A DNA stretch of 64,000 nucleotides, taken from positions 3,286,001-3,350,000 of the forward strand of contig NZ_CP120210.1 of NCBI RefSeq assembly GCF_029369745.1, read 5' to 3'. Under the pieces are notes generated by a model. That model ran no database searches and had not been told where the DNA came from. It worked only from the letters and a program-made list of their open reading frames with translations. A program made the position numbers and the translations under genes. Below, piece after piece: positions 57,285-64,000 of this stretch. The DNA is from Amycolatopsis sp. QT-25 (GTDB taxonomy: Bacteria; Actinomycetota; Actinomycetes; Mycobacteriales; Pseudonocardiaceae). Every line of letters starts with the position of its first letter. Position 1 is the stretch's first letter.

Positions 57285-58448
57285 TCACCAGGCGACCGAG
57301 CCGATGCGGCGTACCGCCTCTTCGATCGCGTCCATTCCGGTACAAACCGTCAAGCGGACGTAGCCTTCCCCGCCAGGGCCGAACCCGGTGGCGGGGATCC
57401 CGAGTACACCGGCGTCTTCCAGCAGGCGCTTCGCGAAGCCGCTGCTGTCGAGGCCCGGCGGGTTCCGCACGAGGCAGTAGAAGGTCGCCTTGGGGCGCAG
57501 GACCTCGAAGCCGGCGGCCTCCAGACCGTCGCACAAGGTGTGCATACGGGTCCGATAGGTCTCGCGCAGTCGGCGGGGGTAGTCGGAGGTGTCGTTGAGA
57601 GCGGCGGCGGCCGCGTGCTGAACCGCGGCGAACGTGCCGGAGTCGGTGTTGGTCTTCACCATCCGCAAGGCGGACACGATCTCCGCGTTGCCGGCGGCGA
57701 ACCCGACTCGCCACCCCGGCATGTTGTAGGTCTTGGACAGCGAGTGGAACTCGATCCCGCAGTCCATGGCCCCCGGCGACGCCAGGAAGGAAGGAGGCGG
57801 TTCGGTGTCGTAGTAGATCTCCGTGTAGGCCGCGTCGGAAGCCACCACAAGGTCGTGGGTGCGGGCGAAGCGCGCCAGTTCGTCGAAGAACTCACTGCTG
57901 GCGAGAGCGGCCGTCGGGTTGTTCGGGTAACACACCCAGAACAGCTTCGCGCGGGCCAGGATGTCGGGGGGAATCTCATCGAGGGCGGGCAGGAAACCGC
58001 GCTCGGGCCGCAACGGCACCCGGTACACCTCGCCACCGCAGAAGCGTGCCCAGGTTTCGTAAACCGGGTACGCCGGGTCGGGCACCAGCACCACGTCGCC
58101 GGGCTCGACGTAGGCCAAGGTCAGATGCGCCATCGCTTCCTTGTTCCCCAGCGTCACCAGGACCTCGGTGTCCGGATCCGTCGTCACCCCGAACCTCCGG
58201 TCCAGGAAGTTCTTGGCCGCTGTACGCAGATCGCTGGTGCCGGCGTACGGGGGATAGCGGTGCGACGTGGGGTCCATGACGGCCTGCTGGATGGCGGCCA
58301 CCACCGGGGGCGGGGTGGGCAGGTCGCTGTCCCCGACCCCGAGCGGTACGGGCGCCACACCTGAAGATTCGGCCAGCGCTCGGGTGTCGTCGATGAAGGA
58401 GAACAGGTAGTCCTCCACCTCGAGCAACCGCTTGGCAGGGCTTGGCAT
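57285..58448 (-). CDS. PLP-dependent class I/II aminotransferase
   Basis: 387 residues with the aspartate-aminotransferase fold: YPPYAGTSDLRTA, NKEAMAHL, CYPNNPT, VASDAAYTEIYYD and SLSKTYNMPGWRVGF, whose Lys binds PLP. It is closest by pattern to the LL-diaminopimelate/MalY-like group of this class. In a biosynthetic setting it would convert a 2-oxo acid to an amino acid or the reverse; specificity is not readable. Starts at ATG 58448; a SnoaL-like gene precedes it by 64 bases in the same direction. Confidence 0.92.
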   Translation of the reverse strand: MPSPAKRLLEVEDYLFSFIDDTRALAESSGVAPVPLGVGDSDLPTPPPVVAAIQQAVMDPTSHRYPPYAGTSDLRTAAKNFLDRRFGVTTDPDTEVLVTLGNKEAMAHLTLAYVEPGDVVLVPDPAYPVYETWARFCGGEVYRVPLRPERGFLPALDEIPPDILARAKLFWVCYPNNPTAALASSEFFDELARFARTHDLVVASDAAYTEIYYDTEPPPSFLASPGAMDCGIEFHSLSKTYNMPGWRVGFAAGNAEIVSALRMVKTNTDSGTFAAVQHAAAAALNDTSDYPRRLRETYRTRMHTLCDGLEAAGFEVLRPKATFYCLVRNPPGLDSSGFAKRLLEDAGVLGIPATGFGPGGEGYVRLTVCTGMDAIEEAVRRIGSVAW

Positions 58449-58511
58449 CGAAGTACCTCCGGATCGCCTAGGAATTTTTCGCCGAAGCCGCTCTCCGCGC
58501 CACGGCAGGGA

Positions 58512-58925
58512 TCAAGCCGGTGCGGGAACGTCCCGGGGGCTGTTCTGATAGGCGGCGAGCAGCCATTCCCCGCCGGTCTTCACCGCCACCCAGGTGGCCC
58601 TGATGGCGCGTTCGGGTGCGGGTTCGGTCTCGCCGGAGGCGAGCACGCCGCCCTGGGTGACCAGTACGGCCAGCGCTCCGTCGATACGCAGGTCGACCGG
58701 CTGCCCGGTGACTCGGGTGCCCTTCAGTTCGCGCGCGAACGAATTCTCCATATGGGCGCGGATCGCCTCGGTTCCCTTGCAGTAGACGCCGGGCAGGATC
58801 ATCGTGCCGTCGGTGGTGAAAAGCCGGGCGAAGGCGGCTGCGTCGTGTGCCGCCCACGCCGCGACCAGCCGCTGGGGGATGCCCGTGATCGCGGCCTGGT
58901 CCGCGGCAAGATCAGTGGTCGTCAT
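58512..58925 (-). CDS. SgcJ/EcaC-like SnoaL-fold protein
   Basis: 137 residues (MTTTDLAADQAAITGIPQRL, WAAHDAAAFARLFTTDGTMILPGVYCKGTEAIRAHM, VAVKTGGEWLLAAYQNSPRDV). This is the SgcJ/EcaC branch of the NTF2 fold, found in enediyne and other natural-product clusters with unknown or peripheral roles. It lies between the P450 gene (98 bases upstream) and the aminotransferase gene, all on the minus strand. Confidence 0.85.
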   Translation of the reverse strand: MTTTDLAADQAAITGIPQRLVAAWAAHDAAAFARLFTTDGTMILPGVYCKGTEAIRAHMENSFARELKGTRVTGQPVDLRIDGALAVLVTQGGVLASGETEPAPERAIRATWVAVKTGGEWLLAAYQNSPRDVPAPA

Positions 58926-58988
58926 CGTTGACTCGCTTTCTCGAATCCGGAGCTGTCGCGAAACCCGGCGCGGAAGGCCGGGCGGGGA

Positions 58989-59020
58989 GAGGGCGCCGCC
59001 CCGTCCGGGACAGCGCCCTC
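58989..59020 (-). terminator. 8-bp hairpin after the P450 gene
   Basis: GAGGGCGC (58989-58996) pairs with GCGCCCTC (59013-59020), directly beyond the P450 stop. Confidence 0.5.
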
Positions 59021-59022
59021 GT

Positions 59023-60264
59023 TCACCGGGCCTCGGCAGGGGCCAGCAGCCGCACGGGCAGCGTCTTCCAGCCGTTCATGATGAACGTGCCCTGCGGTTG
59101 CAGCTCCTCCGCGTCGAGGGCCAGCGACAGGCCAGGGAACCGCTCGAACAACGCGGGCAACGCGACCTGGGCTTCGAGCCGGGCGAGCGGCGCGCCGAAG
59201 CAGAAATGCGTGCCGTAGCCGAAACTGAGGTGTTCCTTGTCCGTCCGGGTGATGTCCCATTCGGCGGCGTTCTCGCCGTGCACTTCCGGGTCACGCCCGA
59301 TCGCGGCGTACCCCATCAGAATCGGATCGCCCTTGGGAATCGTCACCCCGTCGAGTTCGATGTCCTCGACGGCGAACCGCAGCGGCAACATGTTGATGGG
59401 CGATTCGGCGCGAAGCGTCTCCTCGATCACGTCGTCCCAGGACGCCCGCCCGTCCTCGATCATCGCCCGCTGGTCGGGATGGGTGAGCAGCTTGTGGACG
59501 GCGTGCGTCACCAGGTTCATCACCGTTTCCGAACCGGCGCCGAGCGCGACGAACAACGTGCCGATCAGCTCGTTGTCCGTCATGCCCTCCTCGCCGTCTT
59601 CCTCGGCGGAGGCGATCAGGTCGGTGGTGAGGTCGTCACCGGGATGCCGGCGCTTGGCTTCGAGAAGCTGCTGGAACTGTGCGGTCCAGTCACGGACGTT
59701 CGCCTCCGCCTCTTCCGGGGTGATGGAGGAGTCGGTGGTCATCTCCCCGCCGCGCAGGATGGCGGCACGGGACTCTTCGGGGATCCCGAACAGGTCGCAG
59801 ATGATCGACGCGGGCAGCCGGTAGCAGAACATCCGCTTCAGGTCCACGACCTCGCCGGGCGGGACCGCGGCCAGGTCGTCCAGCAGCTTCGTCACGGTCT
59901 TCTCGATGTAGGGCTGCATGGCCCGGACCCGGCGCGGCGTGAACGCCTTGACGACCGGACGCCGCAACCGGGTGTGGTCCGCGCCGTAGGTGGTGGTCAT
60001 GTTATCCATGGCCGTCCAGCTCGCCAGCGGCCAGTCAGAGCGGATCTCGCCGTTGATGTAGGCGTCCCAGTGCTGGCGGGGATTCTTGGAGACGCGCGGG
60101 TCGGTCAGCAGCTTCATGGCGAGATCGTGACCGACGACCGTCCAGGCCCGAATTCCCTGTGGAAGCTCGACCTGCGCTATCGGACCTTGTTCGCGGAGGT
60201 GCGCGCCCTCGGCGTGCACGTCCTTTCCGGTGGTGTCCAGAATGACGGGACAACGGCTTTCCAT
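59023..60264 (-). CDS. Cytochrome P450
   Basis: 413 residues from ATG 60264 (MESRCPVILD) behind GGAGAGG; the frame extends to 60318 without need. The I-helix LFVALGAGSETVMNL has the oxygen-activating acid/alcohol pair shifted to Ser-Glu-Thr, EETLR is the K-helix ExxR, and FGYGTHFCFGAPLAR contains the heme-ligating Cys near residue 353. It resembles the CYP107/105-type soluble bacterial P450s of secondary metabolism and needs separate ferredoxin partners, not encoded here. It probably oxidises an intermediate of the surrounding pathway. Confidence 0.96.
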   Translation of the reverse strand: MESRCPVILDTTGKDVHAEGAHLREQGPIAQVELPQGIRAWTVVGHDLAMKLLTDPRVSKNPRQHWDAYINGEIRSDWPLASWTAMDNMTTTYGADHTRLRRPVVKAFTPRRVRAMQPYIEKTVTKLLDDLAAVPPGEVVDLKRMFCYRLPASIICDLFGIPEESRAAILRGGEMTTDSSITPEEAEANVRDWTAQFQQLLEAKRRHPGDDLTTDLIASAEEDGEEGMTDNELIGTLFVALGAGSETVMNLVTHAVHKLLTHPDQRAMIEDGRASWDDVIEETLRAESPINMLPLRFAVEDIELDGVTIPKGDPILMGYAAIGRDPEVHGENAAEWDITRTDKEHLSFGYGTHFCFGAPLARLEAQVALPALFERFPGLSLALDAEELQPQGTFIMNGWKTLPVRLLAPAEAR

Positions 60265-60484
60265 GGAAACCTCTCCAAGGGGGCGTTCGGCGATGAGGTC
60301 GAAACCGACATTACGCATTCAGTATCCTTGTGCCACCTCACGATGTGCCTCATCGAGTTCGGTTCCCCGAGTTGCTTGAGCGGTGGCGGGCGGAGGGCGT
60401 AACGTCGTTCAGCGACACATTTCCCGGAACTGAAAAGTCTCCGGTCGCGATCGATTCCGGTCGACCGAAAGGCAGGAACCCTTC

Positions 60485-61633
60485 GTGGATCCCTTCCGTA
60501 TCGATATTCCCCGGATGGAACTCGACGATCTGCGGCGCCGGCTCGCCGCCACCCGATGGCCGTCGGGGTCCGCCGTGCAGGACTGGTCCCGCGGAGTTCC
60601 GCTCCGCTACCTCAAGGAACTCGCCGACTACTGGCGTACTGATTACGACTGGCGCGCCGCCGAAGCGCGGATCAACGCTTTCTCCCAGTACCGCACCGAA
60701 ATCGACGGCGCGAACGTGCATCTGCTGCATGTGCGCTCGCCGGAGCCACACGCCATGCCGCTGATCCTCACCCACGGCTGGCCGAGTTCGGTCGTCGAGT
60801 TCCTCGACGTCATCGGGCCGCTGACGGACCCGGCGGCGTACGGCGGAGATCCGGCCGACGCCTTCGATCTGGTCATTCCCTCCATTCCGGGATACGGGTT
60901 CTCGGGACCGGACCTGGCGCCCGGCTGGGATATCCACCGGGTGGGCCGCGCCTGGGCGGAATTGATGGACAGGCTCGGTTACCGGCGTTATGGGGCGCAG
61001 GGCGGTGATTTCGGCTCGCTGATTTCGCTGGAACTCGGCCGGATCGATCCCGAGCACGTCGTCGGCGTGCATACGAGCATGCTGATCGCACTGCCATCCG
61101 GTGATCCGGAAGAAGTGGCGGGATTGAGCCCGGCCGACCAGGTGAAGCTGGATCGGCACGTTCTGTTCGAAACGGAACTCTCGGGTTATTTCAAGCTGCA
61201 GGCGACCAGGCCGCAGACGGTTTCGTACGGCTTGACGGATTCCCCGGTCGGACAGCTCGCGTGGATCATCGAGAAATTCTGGGAATGGACGGACTCGGCG
61301 GAAAGCCCGGAGGACGCCGTCAGCCGCGACACCCTGCTCACGAACGCCATGATCTACTGGCTGACCGGGACCGGCGGTTCCTCGGCCCAGCTCTACTACG
61401 AGTACCGCCGTCAGCTGACCGGCGGGCCGCCCGATCCGCCGATCACCGTGCCGGTCGGGGTGGCCGTGTTCCAGCACGACATGGTCCTGCCGATCCGGCG
61501 GCTCGCCGACCGGGACATCAAGACCATCACCCACTGGTCCGAGTTCGAGCGCGGTGGCCACTTCAGCGCGCTGGAGCAGCCTGAGGCGTACGTGGAAGAC
61601 CTGCGGAAGTTCTTCCGCGGCCTCCGGAACTGA
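60485..61633 (+). CDS. Epoxide hydrolase, EHN family
   Basis: 382 residues from GTG 60485 ([20 protein letters not shown]) behind AGGAAC. Cap domain and core match the gene at 45828: [11 protein letters not shown] near residue 97, [12 protein letters not shown] with the nucleophile Asp near 176, and [12 protein letters not shown] with the catalytic His near 358. It is divergent from the P450 gene and tail-to-tail with an epoxidase-like flavoenzyme, so it could open an epoxide made by either. Confidence 0.94.
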   Translation: MDPFRIDIPRMELDDLRRRLAATRWPSGSAVQDWSRGVPLRYLKELADYWRTDYDWRAAEARINAFSQYRTEIDGANVHLLHVRSPEPHAMPLILTHGWPSSVVEFLDVIGPLTDPAAYGGDPADAFDLVIPSIPGYGFSGPDLAPGWDIHRVGRAWAELMDRLGYRRYGAQGGDFGSLISLELGRIDPEHVVGVHTSMLIALPSGDPEEVAGLSPADQVKLDRHVLFETELSGYFKLQATRPQTVSYGLTDSPVGQLAWIIEKFWEWTDSAESPEDAVSRDTLLTNAMIYWLTGTGGSSAQLYYEYRRQLTGGPPDPPITVPVGVAVFQHDMVLPIRRLADRDIKTITHWSEFERGGHFSALEQPEAYVEDLRKFFRGLRN

Positions 61634-61640
61634 CGGACGG

Positions 61641-61683
61641 GCGAGCGGCTGCCCGGCGACATCGTCGCCGGGCAGCCGCTCGC
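61641..61683. terminator. 20-bp perfect hairpin between convergent genes
   Basis: Arms 61641-61660 and 61664-61683 with a 3-base loop occupy nearly the whole 52-base gap, ending both genes. Confidence 0.9.
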
Positions 61684-61685
61684 GG

Positions 61686-63083
61686 TCAGCCGGGATGGGT
61701 CGCGGCCACGCCGGACGACGGCTCGCGTTCGAGCCAGGACGTCCCGGGGGCCGGCCGCCGCACGGCGTGCCGAAGCACCCGGGCGAGCATCCGCGGCCGC
61801 ATGAGCGCCTGCGGTGGGTCGAGGAGCCCGGCCACCCGCATGAAGCCTTCGGTGACCTTCGGGTCCTTCGTCGCGGCGTACTGCAGCCGGGCCATGTAGG
61901 CGTTCCCCACCTTGACCTTGACCGAGCGGTGGCCCTCGACGCCGGGGAAGTCCAGATCGCCGTTGACGGACACCTCCCAGGGCATGTCGATGATCCGACC
62001 GACCTCGGTGAAGAATTCGGCGGGCCGTGGACCGCCGCCCCGGCGCAGGTGCCGCCGGAGCGCGGCCGCCTCCATCGCGGCGACGGTCATGCCCTGCCCG
62101 TACACCGGGTTGAAGCTGCACACCGCGTCTCCCAGCACGAGCAGCCCGTCCGGGAACGCGGGCAGCCGCTCGTAACGCCGTCGCACACTGGCCGGGAAGC
62201 GGAAGGTCACCGGGTCGTTCACCGGTTTGGCGCCGATGATCGCTTCGTAGACGTCCGGAATGGGCAGGGACCGGACGAACTCGAGGAATCCCGCCTCGTC
62301 CGTGGGCGGGTGGTCACCGAGAATTCCGGTCAGGGAGAGGTTGACCAGGTCAGGACCGCTCCTGCCGAAGAACGCGCCCCTGGGGTGGGCGGGGGACGCG
62401 ATCGGGTTGATGGACGGGACACCGCCGAGCATGTCGTCGGTGAGTTCGTACTGCCGGGTGGTGTAAGCGAGCCCGATCCTCACCCTGTCTTCGTCCGGCC
62501 TGCGGTAACCGAACTCCTCCAGCCAGGCGGGGGTGCGGGAACCCCGCCCGGTGGTGTCGACCACCAGGTCCGCCGTCAGTGTCTCTTCACCGGTGCCGCC
62601 GTCGCGTGCCTCGATCTTGACCCCGACGATGCGGGTGCGGTCCCGGTCGGGTACCAGTTCCCGGATGTCGTGACGCTCACGGAAGGTCACGTTGGGCAGC
62701 GCGGCGACCTGTCGCCGGACGTGCTCCTCGAGCATCGGCCGGGGCGCGAGCACGGAGATCAGCCCGGTTCGCGCCGGCTTCAGCCGTCGCGCGTTCAGGT
62801 ACCAGTGCATCTCGCCCAGATCGCAGCTGGGCACCCCGGCCGCGGTCAGGCCGTCGGTGAGGCCGGGGAACAACTCCTCCAGGATCAGGTGCCCGCGCGC
62901 GTGCAGCGCGTGCGCGTGGATCGTGTGCGGGGCACCACGCCGGGGCTCGGTCACGCCGACCACCTCGTCCCGGTCGACGACCAGGACCTCGGCGTACGAC
63001 TCCGCCAGCACCCGTGCCGCCAGGATCCCGGCCATGCTGCCGCCCAGCACCACGGCCCGCTTTCCGGTCTGGTTGTTGGTCAT
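61686..63083 (-). CDS. FAD-dependent epoxidase/monooxygenase-like protein (MonCI-type)
   Basis: 465 residues from ATG 63083 behind GGAGAGACG. The FAD-binding start AVVLGGSMAGILAARVLAESY, the segment GAPHTIHAHALHARGHLILE, DTTGRGSRTPAWLEEFGY and the second FAD motif LLVLGDAVCSFNPVYGQGM follow the pattern of polyether epoxidases such as MonCI and Lsd18 and of related flavoprotein hydroxylases. The likely reaction is NAD(P)H-dependent epoxidation or hydroxylation of an alkene. It is tail-to-tail with an epoxide hydrolase gene. Assignment to epoxidation rather than hydroxylation is inference. Confidence 0.8.
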   Translation of the reverse strand: MTNNQTGKRAVVLGGSMAGILAARVLAESYAEVLVVDRDEVVGVTEPRRGAPHTIHAHALHARGHLILEELFPGLTDGLTAAGVPSCDLGEMHWYLNARRLKPARTGLISVLAPRPMLEEHVRRQVAALPNVTFRERHDIRELVPDRDRTRIVGVKIEARDGGTGEETLTADLVVDTTGRGSRTPAWLEEFGYRRPDEDRVRIGLAYTTRQYELTDDMLGGVPSINPIASPAHPRGAFFGRSGPDLVNLSLTGILGDHPPTDEAGFLEFVRSLPIPDVYEAIIGAKPVNDPVTFRFPASVRRRYERLPAFPDGLLVLGDAVCSFNPVYGQGMTVAAMEAAALRRHLRRGGGPRPAEFFTEVGRIIDMPWEVSVNGDLDFPGVEGHRSVKVKVGNAYMARLQYAATKDPKVTEGFMRVAGLLDPPQALMRPRMLARVLRHAVRRPAPGTSWLEREPSSGVAATHPG

Positions 63084-63522
63084 GGCTCGTCTCTCCGTCT
63101 CGTTCGGTCCTTCTGCGACGCCCGAAGGCATTGGACGTCGACGGCAAACACAGGTCGGGCTGCTCCGCCGCGGCGAAAGGCGGTCCGATTCCCTCGAACG
63201 GGCACGCGGATCGGCACGATCGAATCGCCGGGTCCTTCTCGGCGAGGATCGGGAATGGGAACAAAGGCCGGAGCGGTTCCCTCGACCATCTCATCGGACC
63301 GACCGGGGTCACGTATCACGAAGTGCCGTGTGCCGGTGCGGTTCGCCGTCCGGCGGGTGATACCTGCCGGTGGGCACTATTTGAGGTGCACCGGGTTCTC
63401 GGTCACGACGACAATCGGCGGTATGCCCAGGTCGGCGGAATGGTGGCATCGGCCGGACTTCGGCTGCCGAAATCCTGCCGGGTGACGCCCCGGCACCGGT
63501 GAATCCTGGAGGGTTCAGGCTT
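63084..63522. other. Divergent gap of 439 bases
   Basis: Lies between the flavoenzyme and dioxygenase start codons, so it should hold promoters for both. No palindrome or clear promoter boxes were assigned. Confidence 0.4.
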
Positions 63523-64000
63523 ATGGCCGATTATCAGTCAGAACCGATCTCGTCAACCTTCGGTGCCCGGATCTCGGGGCTGGACCTCGCCGCGCCGATC
63601 GATCGGGAAACGGTGGACAGCCTGGTCGAAGACCTGATCAGGTATCGGGTACTCGTGGTTCCCGGGCAGAAGCTGGAGCATGCCGACCACATTCGCGTCA
63701 GTCGCCTGTTCGGGCCGCTCGACGTCTACCCGGTGTCGAAGTACGTGGTTCCGGAATATCCCGAGGTGCTGACCATCAGCAATATCTTCGAGAACGGCAG
63801 CCCCATCGGCCTTTATGACGGCGACGAACAGGAAGAGTGGCATACCGATTATTCCTTCAAGAAAGTGATGAGCAAGGCTTCGATGCTTTATTCGGTGATC
63901 GCGCCCGAGGTGGGCGGCGATACGCTCTTCGCTGACACGACGGCGGCCTACGACGAGCTTTCCGACGACCTCAAGGACCGCATCAAGGGATTGCGCGCCG
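63523..64000 (+). CDS. TauD/TfdA-family Fe(II)/2-oxoglutarate dioxygenase, 5' part
   Basis: The first 159 residues of a protein cut by the window end. ATG 63523 follows GGAGGG. The N-terminus (GARISGLDLAAPIDRETVDSL, YRVLVVPGQKLEHADHIRVSRLFGPLDVYP) is typical, and WHTDYSF supplies the first His (107) and Asp (109) of the iron site; the distal His and Arg lie beyond the window. Relatives include taurine dioxygenase and many natural-product hydroxylases and desaturases. It probably belongs to the pathway that continues to the right. Confidence 0.93.
   Translation, partial: MADYQSEPISSTFGARISGLDLAAPIDRETVDSLVEDLIRYRVLVVPGQKLEHADHIRVSRLFGPLDVYPVSKYVVPEYPEVLTISNIFENGSPIGLYDGDEQEEWHTDYSFKKVMSKASMLYSVIAPEVGGDTLFADTTAAYDELSDDLKDRIKGLRA

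Noticed and set aside
61554..63485. Plus-strand frame of 643 codons
   Set aside because: Antisense to the flavoenzyme gene, whose motifs are clear.

Overview
The window is high-GC DNA with GTG and TTG starts, GTGA/ATGA stop-start overlaps, a SARP regulator, an MbtH protein, a large NRPS, a TIGR03084-type DinB protein and an ECF42/DGPF sigma pair. This points to a filamentous actinomycete of the Pseudonocardiales type; Amycolatopsis-like is an inference. No rRNA, tRNA or CRISPR array was seen.

Region 1 (1-26.4 kb) is sparsely coding and patchy. It holds the 3' end of a subtilisin-like protease and a 992-residue SARP/NB-ARC/TPR regulator. It also holds two secreted cell-wall-hydrolase-like proteins with different catalytic domains and near-identical repeat C-termini. 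The rest includes SnoaL-like and SRPBCC proteins, an MFS pump, two coupled LysR regulators, an FAD monooxygenase with three reading-frame breaks, an epimerase-like protein, an SDR with a divergent XRE regulator, and several small exported proteins. Long stretches carry no recognisable gene, and strong hairpins are common.

Region 2 (26.6-39.3 kb, minus strand) is a compact operon. It starts with a 3420-residue three-module NRPS (C-A-T-C-A-T-C-A-T-TE) and continues with MbtH and a DrrA/DrrB-like ABC exporter. The first condensation domain and the thioesterase resemble EntF, and the three adenylation pockets are almost the same. Just upstream lies an unannotated 20-residue peptide gene with its own ribosome site and terminator.

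Region 3 (39.6-52.1 kb) holds a Tat-exported ferritin-like protein, a fasciclin lipoprotein beside a decayed sulfite-oxidase-like gene, an SRPBCC protein, a B12-binding protein overlapping the end of a broken PP2C phosphatase gene, a glutaredoxin, an epoxide hydrolase, an IS5-type transposase relic, a cyclase-family protein, a DGPF/ECF42 pair and a GT87 mannosyltransferase.

Region 4 (52.4-64 kb and beyond the right edge) looks biosynthetic. A phytanoyl-CoA-dioxygenase-type hydroxylase, a PGM1-like ATP-grasp amide ligase and a DinB-like protein form one operon. Around it are a GT2-GtrA transferase, a class I/II aminotransferase, a SgcJ/SnoaL protein, a cytochrome P450, a second epoxide hydrolase, an FAD enzyme resembling the polyether epoxidases, and a TauD-type dioxygenase cut by the window end. 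The likely theme is an oxidised, amide-linked small molecule made by an ATP-grasp ligase, separately from or together with the NRPS. No characterised pathway was recognised for either set.
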